DNA from: a virus
Reading direction: 5' to 3' (one strand)
IMG/VR virus record: IMGVR_UViG_3300020152_000060
Coordinates: 1 to 21,380 of that record
Length of the DNA stretch: 21,380 bases
The notes below the pieces were generated by a model. That model made no database searches, was not told the origin of the DNA, and was given only the letters and a program-made list of their open reading frames with translations. Shown piece after piece: positions 1-6,527 of this stretch (its first letter is position 1; each line of letters begins with the position of its first letter). The position numbers and the translations under genes are program-made.

Positions 1-1968
1 GGTCGCTGGTACCTCGCCGACAAGGGCAAGGTGCACGAGGCGGTGCGCGCGCACGTGGCTTTCATCGCCTCGCAGCAGCGCGAGCAGCGCCGCGAGGTGC
101 GCCACTTCCTCGACCTCTACTCGGCCGGCAACGTCGCGGGGCTCGGCACGCAGACGCCGCGTGAGCGCTTGCTCGACTACCTGTTCGAGGGTCGCGCAGC
201 GACGCGCTTCAACATGGTGGCGGCGGTCTGCGACACGGCGGTGTCGATGATCGCCCAGCAGCCGGCGGTACCGCAGTACCTCACGACGGGCGGCGACTTC
301 TCGCTGATGCGTCGCGCGGAGAAGCGCTCGCAGGTGCTGCAGTGCCAGATGAACGATCTCGCAGGCGACCTCTGCCCGCGCGCGTTCCTCGACGCCACGA
401 AAGCCGGTAGCGGCTTCGTCACCGGCTATCTCGACGACAACGGGCTTCCCGCGCTCGAGCGCGTGCACATGCTTGAGCTGTTCGTCGAGCACGCGGACGG
501 CATCAACGGCAAGCCGCGCTCCATCCACCGCGTGTACCTCCGCTCGAAAGAGGTGCTCAAGGCGCAGTTCCCGGGCTTCGAGCGCGAGATCGAGAAGGCG
601 CCTCCGCCGAGTAAGGAGACGGTCGACGCGCTCTTTCTCGACGTGAAGGGCTGCCACGACATGGTGGAGGTGTACGAGTCGCATCACCTGCGCTCGATCA
701 AACGCCTCAAGCGCGACCACGACGGGCGTCACGCGGTCTGCATCGCCACAGCAGACTTGCTCGATGAGAAGTACGAGCACGACGACTTCCCCTATGTGAA
801 GGTCGACTATCGCGAGCGCGATTTCGGCTACTACGGCTCAGGACTCGCTGAGTCCGCCCGCGAGGCGCAGACGCGCGTCAACGAGCTGATCGCGCGCGTC
901 GCACGAGCGCAGGACCTCGCCAGCACACTGATCATCGCGAACCCGACGGGCGGCGATGTCAGCGTGAAGCACGAGCAGATCTCGAACGAGCTCGGGCTGA
1001 TCATCGACTACGACCCGGCGAATGGTCCGCCGCAGCTGATGAAGTGGGACGGGACGCTCGGAGATCTCCAGGAGCAGATCGACCTCGAGTTTCAGCGCGT
1101 GCTGATGGTCGAAGGGCTCTCGCAAGAGCAGGTCAACGGCGAGGGCGCTGGCAAGGGTCTCACGAGCGGTGTCGCGGTGCGCGCTGCAGACGACGTGCAG
1201 AGCCGTCGCCTCGTGTCGCCGACCAAGCGCTACCAGAGCTTCTGCATCGGCGTGGCGAAGCTCATCGAACGGCTCAACGATGACGCGGTAGAGGACGCGA
1301 AGCGGCGCGAGGAGCAGTACGAGGTCCGCGGCAAGGCCACGCAGGGCCGGCGCACGTTCCTGCGCAGCTCGCGCTGGGAAGAGCTCTCCATTCCCGAGGG
1401 CCAGGCGGACATCGTCATGGCGCCGATGAGCGCGCTTCCCACCACGCCACAAGGCAAGTGGGCGGCGGTGCAGGAGTGGATCGGCTCGGGCTTCGTCTCG
1501 AAGCAGTACGCCATGTCGCTCCTGCAGTTCCCCGACATCGACGCGTACGCGGACATCGAGCTTGCGCACCTCGACATGGTCCAGTGGCAGATCGAGCGGA
1601 TGCTGGATGGCGAGAGCGTGATCCCGTTCCCCCGTCAGGATTTGCAGATGGCGATGGACCTCGTCACCAAGAGCGAGCTCAAGGCGATCACCATGGGCGC
1701 TCCGCCCGAGGTTATCGATCTGATGGAGGCTTACCTCGTGCAGGTGAGCGAGATGCTGAAGCCACCAGCGCCGCCGCCTGGGATGCAGCCACCCGGCGCG
1801 CCTGGGCCAGTAGCAGGTCCGCAGGGTCCTGGGCCGATGCCGCCTGGAGGACCGCGACCAGGCCAGCCGATGCCGCCTCCGCAGATGGCTCCGGGCGGCC
1901 CGATGGGTGCGCCTGTGATGGTGCCGCGTCCGCCGCCTCAGCCCGTGCGTCCGGGCGTCGCAGCCTGA
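1..1968 (+). CDS. Portal protein, 5' end beyond the window
   Basis: The portal is the dodecameric ring at the capsid vertex through which DNA is packaged and ejected. The reading frame is open from base 1 and gives 655 residues to the TGA stop. A GTG at 31 with AAGGG just upstream is a possible start, but the in-frame residues before it (RWYLADKGKVHEAV) look like the Trp-containing opening that many portals have before the first long helix, so the true start is probably just left of the window. The frame has a helical N-terminal part, a mixed alpha/beta middle (KVDYRERDFGYYGSG) and a helical core (LAESAREAQTRVNELIARV), consistent with portals. About the last 70 residues are an unusual Pro/Gly/Met-rich, probably disordered tail. 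The call rests on size, overall pattern and position directly before scaffold and capsid genes; the exact portal family is not established. Confidence 0.8.
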   Translation, partial: GRWYLADKGKVHEAVRAHVAFIASQQREQRREVRHFLDLYSAGNVAGLGTQTPRERLLDYLFEGRAATRFNMVAAVCDTAVSMIAQQPAVPQYLTTGGDFSLMRRAEKRSQVLQCQMNDLAGDLCPRAFLDATKAGSGFVTGYLDDNGLPALERVHMLELFVEHADGINGKPRSIHRVYLRSKEVLKAQFPGFEREIEKAPPPSKETVDALFLDVKGCHDMVEVYESHHLRSIKRLKRDHDGRHAVCIATADLLDEKYEHDDFPYVKVDYRERDFGYYGSGLAESAREAQTRVNELIARVARAQDLASTLIIANPTGGDVSVKHEQISNELGLIIDYDPANGPPQLMKWDGTLGDLQEQIDLEFQRVLMVEGLSQEQVNGEGAGKGLTSGVAVRAADDVQSRRLVSPTKRYQSFCIGVAKLIERLNDDAVEDAKRREEQYEVRGKATQGRRTFLRSSRWEELSIPEGQADIVMAPMSALPTTPQGKWAAVQEWIGSGFVSKQYAMSLLQFPDIDAYADIELAHLDMVQWQIERMLDGESVIPFPRQDLQMAMDLVTKSELKAITMGAPPEVIDLMEAYLVQVSEMLKPPAPPPGMQPPGAPGPVAGPQGPGPMPPGGPRPGQPMPPPQMAPGGPMGAPVMVPRPPPQPVRPGVAA

Positions 1969-1974
1969 GCGCGC

Positions 1975-2004
1975 AGGCCACTACGTATCAGCACTGAGCA
2001 GCCT
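1975..2004 (+). promoter_or_regulatory. Putative phage promoter copy 1 (AGGCC element), before scaffold
   Basis: The copy begins AGGCCACTAC at 1975, seven bases after the portal stop. A −10-like CAGCCT lies at 1999-2004, with A at offset 25 and T at offset 29 as in the other five copies. The predicted transcription start is near 2011, giving a leader of about 40 nt that begins at the 2008-2034 stem-loop and keeps a clear Shine-Dalgarno sequence. The base after GGCCA is C rather than G, so this is a weaker copy. Function is inferred from the six-way alignment. Confidence 0.4.
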
Positions 2005-2007
2005 CGC

Positions 2008-2034
2008 GCTCAGCGGCATTCGTGCCGCCTGAGC
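2008..2034 (+). other. TTCG-loop hairpin in the scaffold leader
   Basis: GCTCAGCGGCA pairs with TGCCGCCTGAGC across a TTCG loop at 2019-2022, giving 11 base pairs with one bulged C. It ends immediately before the ribosome binding site and would sit at or near the 5' end of a transcript from the 1975 promoter. A 5'-terminal stem-loop that stabilises the mRNA, or an RNase III-type processing site as in T7 late mRNAs, would both fit. There is no T-run, so it is not an intrinsic terminator. Confidence 0.55.
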
Positions 2035-2042
2035 AAAGGGAG
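2035..2042 (+). promoter_or_regulatory. Ribosome binding site deciding the scaffold start
   Basis: AAAGGGAG lies 8 nt before the GTG at 2051. The in-frame ATG at 2078 has no such sequence upstream, so the GTG start is preferred. Confidence 0.6.
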
Positions 2043-2050
2043 TCCCTGGA

Positions 2051-3289
2051 GTGCTGATCAGACTGAGCAACGTGTGCATGAACGCGGCGACGGGCGGAGA
2101 GGGATCGAGCGGAGCCCCCGCGCCAGCAGCAGCATCGACGACGGCGCCCACCGCGCCGACGCAGCCCACCGAGAGCGCCCCGAGCGCCCCGGCAGAGGCT
2201 GCTCCCAAGAAGACGGCGAAGGAGCTCAAGGCGGAGCTGCTCAACGGCGGCTTTCGCAAGTTCGTCACCGAGCAAAAGGCGGCGAAGTCCGCTCCGGCGC
2301 AGCCAGCGCCCGCACAAGGCGGCGAGGGCGCGAACGCGGCCACGATTGCGAACGCGCCCACCGAAGCCGCACAGGCCGCTGCTGAGGCGCTCGCCGACGC
2401 AGGCAAGGAGGTGCCCGAGCAGAAGGAGGGCGAGAGCGACAAGCGCTACGAGCTGCGTCTCGCCACGCTGCTCCAGCGCACGCGCGAGCTCGAGGGACTG
2501 CACAAGAAGGAGTCAGCGGGCAGGGAGGCGGCCGAGAAGCGAGCGGCGGAGAACGAGGCGAAAGCCAAGGAGTTCGCCGAGCGCTTCGAGCGCATGAAGG
2601 ACAAGCGCGCCGCGCTGAAGACGCTCTACGAGACCACGGGCCTCACGCTCGAGGACATCGTCAAGGGCATCAACGCGGGCGACATCGAGCCGCACGGCAA
2701 GCAGCCCGACCTGCCGCCCGAGGTGCGTAAGCAGCTCGAGGAGCAGCGCGCCGAGATCGAGCGCATCAAGCAGGTCGAGGAGCAGCGCGCGCTAGAGCAA
2801 AAGCAGGCCGAGCAGCAGCGCACGTTCCAGGCGCACACCGAGCAGACCACGAAGTGGCTCGCGGCCAACGCCGACGACTACCCGATCCTCGCCGCGAGCG
2901 AGTGGGCGCCCGCCACGATCGTCAACAACGCCTACCAGTCGAACAACCTCGACATCGCCACGCATGCAAAGGCGATGGAGGATGGCTTCGGCAAGAGCGT
3001 GCTCTCCGTGCTCGGAGATGAGCGCGCCATCAAGGCACTGGCCAAGCGTGACCCCGCCGTGAAGGAGAGGATCGCGAAGGCGCTCGGCCTCACGGCAGCG
3101 CAAGCGCGCGCCGTCGCGCAGCAGGCCGCAGAGCAAGCGCCCGCGCCGAGAGTAGCGCCGCGTGCGGTGAGCGCCGTGCCGAGCGAGGCCACGACTCCGC
3201 CCGACCGCAAGCCGACCCGCGCCGAGCTCAAGGCGCAGGTGTTGGCGGGCCTGTCGGAGATGAAGAGGCAGCGGCGCGCGGGCGGCTGA
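2051..3289 (+). CDS. Capsid scaffolding protein
   Basis: Scaffolding proteins guide assembly of the procapsid and then leave or are degraded. This 412-residue protein has the expected composition: an Ala/Pro/Thr-rich disordered N-terminus (about 10-55), highly charged coiled-coil-like helices (about 140-190 and 222-268), a short ordered stretch with Trp residues (about 268-330, KWLAANADDYPILAASEW) and a basic C-terminal helix ending KRQRRAGG. Basic C-terminal helices bind coat protein in the P22 scaffold. It sits between portal and capsid genes, the usual place. A helix near residues 53-66 resembles one at 386-399. The start is GTG at 2051 because of the Shine-Dalgarno sequence at 2035. No protease domain is apparent. 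The identification is by composition and location, as scaffolds diverge too far for simple motif recognition. Confidence 0.75.
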   Translation: MLIRLSNVCMNAATGGEGSSGAPAPAAASTTAPTAPTQPTESAPSAPAEAAPKKTAKELKAELLNGGFRKFVTEQKAAKSAPAQPAPAQGGEGANAATIANAPTEAAQAAAEALADAGKEVPEQKEGESDKRYELRLATLLQRTRELEGLHKKESAGREAAEKRAAENEAKAKEFAERFERMKDKRAALKTLYETTGLTLEDIVKGINAGDIEPHGKQPDLPPEVRKQLEEQRAEIERIKQVEEQRALEQKQAEQQRTFQAHTEQTTKWLAANADDYPILAASEWAPATIVNNAYQSNNLDIATHAKAMEDGFGKSVLSVLGDERAIKALAKRDPAVKERIAKALGLTAAQARAVAQQAAEQAPAPRVAPRAVSAVPSEATTPPDRKPTRAELKAQVLAGLSEMKRQRRAGG

Positions 3290-3290
3290 C

Positions 3291-3320
3291 AGGCCGACAC
3301 GCAGTTCGCGCTCTTACTAT
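3291..3320 (+). promoter_or_regulatory. Putative phage promoter copy 2 (AGGCC element), before capsid gene
   Basis: AGGCCGACAC starts one base after the scaffold TGA. A −10-like TACTAT lies at 3315-3320, the best match to a bacterial TATAAT box among the six copies, with A at offset 25 and T at offset 29. The predicted start near 3327 gives a leader of about 206 nt for the major capsid mRNA. The first box departs from the others (AGGCCGA instead of AGGCCAG). Confidence 0.4.
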
Positions 3321-3321
3321 C

Positions 3322-3390
3322 AGACCACTCCCTGACTCGCTGTGCGCGGCTTCAGCAATCCCCTGCCGGCGCGTGAGTCGCGAGTGGTCT
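3322..3390 (+). other. Long stem-loop in the capsid leader
   Basis: AGACCACTC (3322-3330) is perfectly complementary to GAGTGGTCT (3382-3390). Inside it GACTC (3334-3338) pairs with GAGTC (3375-3379), and further GC-rich pairing is possible in the loop. The hairpin overlaps the predicted transcription start, so part of the 5' arm could be missing from the RNA. No T-run follows. It may be an mRNA-stability or processing element, or a DNA-level dyad for a regulator. Confidence 0.45.
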
Positions 3391-3437
3391 CTCTGTCTCT
3401 GAGCCACGCAAAGCACCTGCCGAAGACGAGCAACGAG

Positions 3438-3486
3438 GTTCGGCGCGCAACCAGGCAACGCGGATAGGCCGCGTCTGCCGCCGAAC
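3438..3486 (+). other. Nested stem-loop in the capsid leader
   Basis: GTTCGGC (3438-3444) pairs with GCCGAAC (3480-3486). Nested inside, GGCAACGCGG (3454-3463) pairs with CCGCGTCTGCC (3469-3479) with one bulged C and a five-base loop. The stems are perfect or nearly so, which suggests selection for RNA structure in the otherwise gene-free 3290-3532 interval. Confidence 0.5.
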
Positions 3487-3502
3487 ACCGATCACGTCTC
3501 AT

Positions 3503-3520
3503 CGCCTCGTTCGCGAGGCG
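3503..3520 (+). other. TTCG-loop hairpin just upstream of the capsid start
   Basis: CGCCTCG (3503-3509), loop TTCG, CGAGGCG (3514-3520) form a perfect 7-bp hairpin ending 12 nt before the capsid ATG. The 3' arm contains GAGG, a possible Shine-Dalgarno sequence at long spacing, while an exposed AGG at 3524-3526 lies at normal spacing. The stem could therefore tune ribosome access or protect the mRNA end. Confidence 0.5.
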
Positions 3521-3532
3521 CGCAGGTTCGCA

Positions 3533-4762
3533 ATGGCACTCGACAACTCAACCGCACAGTACGTCTTCAAGACGCTGTACTCCGACGGTTTCGATCCCAA
3601 GAGCCTCGTCCGCAAGAAGCCACTGCTTCAGTGGTGCGAGCACAAGACCGACTTCACCAGCGCGCGCGGCATGGAGATCCCCGCGCCGTACGTCAACCCG
3701 CAGGGCATCGGCGCGACCAACGCTGCAGCGTCCTCGAACGAGGTCTCCGGCAAGGGCGTCACGTTCCTTCTGCCGCAGCGCAGCGTCTACGGCTTCGGTG
3801 CCATCAACGGCAGCGTCGTCCGAAACGCGGTGAACGGCAACGATGACAGCCAGTTCATCAACGCGATGGAGCGCGAGGTCGACGGCGCCACCGAGTCGAT
3901 CGCGGTCGAGCTCCATCAGCGCATGTACGGCACGAACACGGGCATTCGCGCCTATCTGAGCGGCACGGCCGCGATCACCACGACCACCTGGACGTTTGCG
4001 AACGTCGAGGATGTGCAGTTCTTCGAGCCGGGTATGAAGGTCGTGCTCGTCAACCCCGCGACCGGCGCCGCGCGCGTCGGCAGCGCCGTGACCGTGACTT
4101 CTGTGGACCCGGATGCGGGCACGATGGTCTGCTCCGGCAACCCGAACAGCTTCACCTCTGCGGCGGCTGGCGACGGCATCGCGCGCGACTCGATGGTGGG
4201 CGCGGATCTCGACGGCCTCTCCGCCTGGTGCCCGACCACGGTCAGTGGCTCCGACTCGTTCCTGGGCGTCAACCGCTCCGTGTATCGCTCGCGTCTCGCT
4301 GGCGTGTACTCGGACATCAGCAATGACCCGATCCGCTCGGGCTTCATCAAGGCGATCGCCAAGGCGGAGCAGCAGGTCGGAACCATGTTCGACGCTGACT
4401 CGCCGTTCTTCATCCACCCGAAGAACCTCGCGCAGATCATGCAGTCGGTCGAGCAGGCGAAGATCGTGCACCAGGAGCTGGACGACAAGTTCGGCATCGG
4501 TCTCAAGGCAGTGAAGATCATGGACTGGACCTTCGTGCGTGACGCGATGTGTCCGGTCAACACCGCCTACCTCGTCGGCGAGGACGCGTTCATTCGCGCG
4601 AGCTGCGGTTCTCAGCCGAAGCTCGATGACTCAGGCGGCAACGAGTTCTTCATGAACTTCCGCACCGGCGTTCTCGAGTTCGTGCTGGTGCACGACGGCA
4701 ACTGCGGCTCTCCCGCGCCCTACAACATCCTTCGCTGCTCGCTGCCGACCACGGCGCTCTGA
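3533..4762 (+). CDS. Major capsid protein (HK97-like fold expected)
   Basis: The major capsid protein forms the icosahedral shell. The 409 residues have an N-terminal region with the likely extended loop (about 30-100), a long helix with charged faces (about 106-135, FINAMEREVDGATESIAVELHQRMYG), and a C-terminal domain in which a helix (FIKAIAKAEQQVG) is followed by FFIHPKNLAQIMQSVEQ, a pattern common in HK97-fold coat proteins. Residues about 145-221 look like an inserted beta domain (FFEPGMKVVLV, RVGSAVTVTSVD, GTMVCSG). The start is ATG at 3533 with AGG 6 nt upstream. It follows the scaffold after a structured leader, and two small genes follow it before a strong terminator, an arrangement that would favour high capsid expression. 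The role is well supported by order and size; the fold is inferred. Confidence 0.85.
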   Translation: MALDNSTAQYVFKTLYSDGFDPKSLVRKKPLLQWCEHKTDFTSARGMEIPAPYVNPQGIGATNAAASSNEVSGKGVTFLLPQRSVYGFGAINGSVVRNAVNGNDDSQFINAMEREVDGATESIAVELHQRMYGTNTGIRAYLSGTAAITTTTWTFANVEDVQFFEPGMKVVLVNPATGAARVGSAVTVTSVDPDAGTMVCSGNPNSFTSAAAGDGIARDSMVGADLDGLSAWCPTTVSGSDSFLGVNRSVYRSRLAGVYSDISNDPIRSGFIKAIAKAEQQVGTMFDADSPFFIHPKNLAQIMQSVEQAKIVHQELDDKFGIGLKAVKIMDWTFVRDAMCPVNTAYLVGEDAFIRASCGSQPKLDDSGGNEFFMNFRTGVLEFVLVHDGNCGSPAPYNILRCSLPTTAL

Positions 4763-4768
4763 GGCACC

Positions 4769-5170
4769 ATGCAGGCGAACTATCAAGGCGGGCCGGTCTT
4801 CGGCTATGGACCTACGCAGTGCGTGGCACGCGCGCGCTTTCAGTGCGCGGGCGCTTCCGCAGGCGCGCAGACGCTCCTCGACAACTTCGGCATCAAGTCG
4901 ATCGTTCGGGGCGCGTCCGCGGGCCTGTTCACCGTGACACTCTCAGACAAGCTCCCCGAGTTCACGCCGATCGTGAATGGCGTGGAGGCAGGCGCTCGCC
5001 TGCACAACTACGCGATTACGGCGATCGACACTACGGCGGGCACGTTCACGTTCCAGCACCGTGCAAGCTCGGCGGCTGGATTCGGCGTGGCGGGCACGGC
5101 GGATGATGGCTTGGTCGGAACCGACCTGGTCACGTTCCAGGTCATCGTCCTTGGACGGATGACGCTCTAA
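4769..5170 (+). CDS. Small virion protein, probable capsid decoration or head fibre
   Basis: This is a 133-residue predominantly beta protein. The segment GIKSIVRGASAGLFTVTLSDKLPEF followed by YAITAID and GTFTFQHRAS is typical of small phage surface proteins found directly after the capsid gene, where they often decorate the shell. The start is set by GAGG at 4761-4764, which overlaps the capsid stop and lies 4 nt before ATG, so translation is coupled to the capsid gene. The stop overlaps the next ATG by one base (TAATG). No catalytic motif is visible. It could instead be a head-completion protein, but the beta-rich, Gly/Ala-rich sequence favours decoration. Confidence 0.5.
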   Translation: MQANYQGGPVFGYGPTQCVARARFQCAGASAGAQTLLDNFGIKSIVRGASAGLFTVTLSDKLPEFTPIVNGVEAGARLHNYAITAIDTTAGTFTFQHRASSAAGFGVAGTADDGLVGTDLVTFQVIVLGRMTL

Positions 5171-5409
5171 TGGCCGCTGACGAAAAGGTCCCCGGCGTCC
5201 TCATCGCTTTCGGCAAGGGCAAGCCCGAGTCGAAGCCGGCGGACGACGAGGAGTCTTCGGAGGAAAGCCCCGGCGCGCTGGCAGCCAAGGCGTTCTGGAA
5301 TGCGGCTCAGTCGAAAGACTGGACCGGCGCGTTCGAGGCGTTCGAATCGCTCGTCGCCGAGTGCGACTACCGATCCGAGCCCAAGGACAGCGGCCCCGAC
5401 GACGAGTAA
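5170..5409 (+). CDS. Small acidic protein of unknown function
   Basis: This 79-residue protein is not recognised. A lysine-containing N-terminus (PGVLIAFGKGKPESK) is followed by a Glu/Ser/Asp-rich stretch (about 24-35), a likely helix (LAAKAFWNAAQSKDWTGAF, about 37-55) that continues into FESLVAECD, and an acidic end. It overlaps the upstream gene by one base and ends just before the tandem terminators, so it is the last gene of the capsid unit. The same position in other phages often holds small head proteins of unknown role. Its frame is supported by the tight coupling and by the terminator right after its stop. Confidence 0.6.
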   Translation: MAADEKVPGVLIAFGKGKPESKPADDEESSEESPGALAAKAFWNAAQSKDWTGAFEAFESLVAECDYRSEPKDSGPDDE

Positions 5410-5420
5410 CAATCGCTCTT

Positions 5421-5446
5421 AGTCCGAGTCCCCTCACCCTCGGACT
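5421..5446 (+). terminator. First hairpin of a tandem terminator
   Basis: AGTCCGAG (5421-5428) and CTCGGACT (5439-5446) form a perfect 8-bp stem with a ten-base loop, 11 nt after the stop of the acidic protein gene. Only TT follows, so alone it would be a weak terminator; it probably acts with the next hairpin, or protects the 3' end of the capsid mRNA. Confidence 0.55.
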
Positions 5447-5448
5447 TT

Positions 5449-5494
5449 CGCCCGCCGCTGGCTCCTCTCCTCCAGCGGCGGGCGTCTCTTTTTC
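5449..5494 (+). terminator. Strong intrinsic terminator after the capsid cluster
   Basis: CGCCCGCCGCTGG (5449-5461) and CCAGCGGCGGGCG (5472-5484) are perfectly complementary over 13 bp with a ten-base loop, followed by TCTCTTTTTC. This is the standard rho-independent form. It separates capsid from adaptor/tail genes, the same place as T-phi after gene 10 in T7. Confidence 0.92.
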
Positions 5495-5499
5495 TGGCC

Positions 5500-5529
5500 A
5501 GGCCAGCGCGCGAGCCACGCTGCGACTCT
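5500..5529 (+). promoter_or_regulatory. Putative phage promoter copy 3 (AGGCCAG element), before adaptor
   Basis: AGGCCAGCGC at 5500 and a −10-like GACTCT at 5524-5529 are spaced as in the other copies. The ATG at 5539 follows after 9 nt, so the mRNA would have a leader of 0-3 nt. It lies directly after a strong terminator, just where a new promoter is needed. GGCCAG (5501-5506) is also complementary to CTGGCC (5528-5533), so an operator-like dyad is an alternative. The gene has no convincing Shine-Dalgarno sequence. Confidence 0.55.
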
Positions 5530-5538
5530 GGCCGTGGA

Positions 5539-6234
5539 ATGGCCACCACCTTCGCGGTCTCGGACCTGCTGAGCGACATCGCGGCGCGTGCGAACGTGCC
5601 TCCCTTCACGACGAGCACGCACGTCACGAGCACGCGCGTCACCTACTGGATCTCGCAGTCGGTACGCGCCGCGAGCGCGCTCATGCGGCAGTGGTTCCCC
5701 GATGACCGCGAGCTGCTTCAGACCGCGACGCTCGCCACCGTGCCGGACTTCGAACTCGTCTCGCTCCCCGCCGACTGCGGCGAGGTGCACAGCGTCATCT
5801 GGCAGCGCGACACGAACGATTTCGTGCTGCTCGAGAGCAGCCAGGGCGACGACATCGCCGACCGGCTCAACGCCGGGGAGACCTGGGAGAGCGCGTACGT
5901 GGAGCCGCGCTGGCGGCTCGAAGGCCAGACGATCGCCATCTACCCGACGTGCTCCACGTCCGAGACGATCACCGTCTACTACACGACGCACCTCGTCGCG
6001 GGGAGCACCTTCGCGGCCAAGGTCGACTTCGACGAGTGGGTCACGCTCGACGTGCTGGTCAAGGTCTACACGGCGAAGGACAAGCCGCAGAAGGTCGCCG
6101 AGACGCTGCAGAACAAGAAGCTGCTCGAGGACGACCTGCTCTCGAAGGCGCGTCAGCGCGACCCCTATCGCACGAACACGATCCGCGACGTGCGCTACGC
6201 GCGCGCCATCCGCGATCACCGGCGCAGGTGGTGA
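5539..6234 (+). CDS. Head-tail adaptor (connector) protein
   Basis: Adaptors form a ring under the portal and link it to the tail nozzle. The 231 residues show N-terminal helices (about 6-52, including VTYWISQSVRAASALMRQW), a beta region with the motif LVSLPADCGEVHSVIW (about 73-88) common in podovirus adaptors of the T7 tubular-A and SU10-adaptor kind, a second beta block (YVEPRWRLEGQTIAIYP and TITVYYTTHLV, about 120-153), a helical segment and a very basic C-terminus (RDHRRRW). A basic or extended C-terminus that docks into the portal is usual for such proteins. It follows the terminator and a putative promoter and precedes the nozzle gene by one small gene. The family is inferred from pattern and position. 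Confidence 0.7.
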   Translation: MATTFAVSDLLSDIAARANVPPFTTSTHVTSTRVTYWISQSVRAASALMRQWFPDDRELLQTATLATVPDFELVSLPADCGEVHSVIWQRDTNDFVLLESSQGDDIADRLNAGETWESAYVEPRWRLEGQTIAIYPTCSTSETITVYYTTHLVAGSTFAAKVDFDEWVTLDVLVKVYTAKDKPQKVAETLQNKKLLEDDLLSKARQRDPYRTNTIRDVRYARAIRDHRRRW

Positions 6235-6236
6235 GC

Positions 6237-6527
6237 ATGTTCGACGATCTCCTGCGGCGTCTCTCGCTCGATGTGACGGGCCTCTCCGACCGCCTCCGCA
6301 CGCTGCTCTACGACCAGCCGCTGCCACGTGTAGTCACCTCGGTGACGCTCGCTGCCGGCGCGACCACGGCCAGCGTCGCGCATGGGCTCGGCCGCATGCC
6401 CGTGGCGGTGTTTGCGTCGCCAAGCAGTCCTGTAGCGCTCGGGGTCACGTCGACCGAGACGCTGGTGCAGCTCGAGGCGGCGTCCGGGCCGAGCGCTGAC
6501 GTGCGCGTGACGCTGGTGGTGTACTGA
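6237..6527 (+). CDS. Small beta-rich virion protein
   Basis: A 96-residue frame starts at ATG 6237, two bases after the adaptor stop, and its TGA overlaps the next ATG (TGATG), which supports it as a translated gene. The N-terminal 30 residues are helical (FDDLLRRLS, SDRLRTLLYDQPLP). The rest is beta-like, with VTLAAGATTASVAHGLGRMPVAV, a pattern found in small domains of phage tail and fibre proteins (V.HGLGR.P..V). It may be a tail accessory or cap subunit. No enzymatic motif is visible. Confidence 0.55.
   Translation: MFDDLLRRLSLDVTGLSDRLRTLLYDQPLPRVVTSVTLAAGATTASVAHGLGRMPVAVFASPSSPVALGVTSTETLVQLEAASGPSADVRVTLVVY

Noticed and set aside
3466-3495. Possible seventh copy of the AGGCC element
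   Set aside because: AGGCCG at 3466 has A at offset 25 but C instead of T at offset 29, and it lies inside the nested hairpin of the capsid leader.
5500-5539. Sigma54-type promoter (GG and GC boxes)
   Set aside because: The conserved GG and GC are about 30 nt apart across the copies, not the 10-nt spacing that sigma54 requires.
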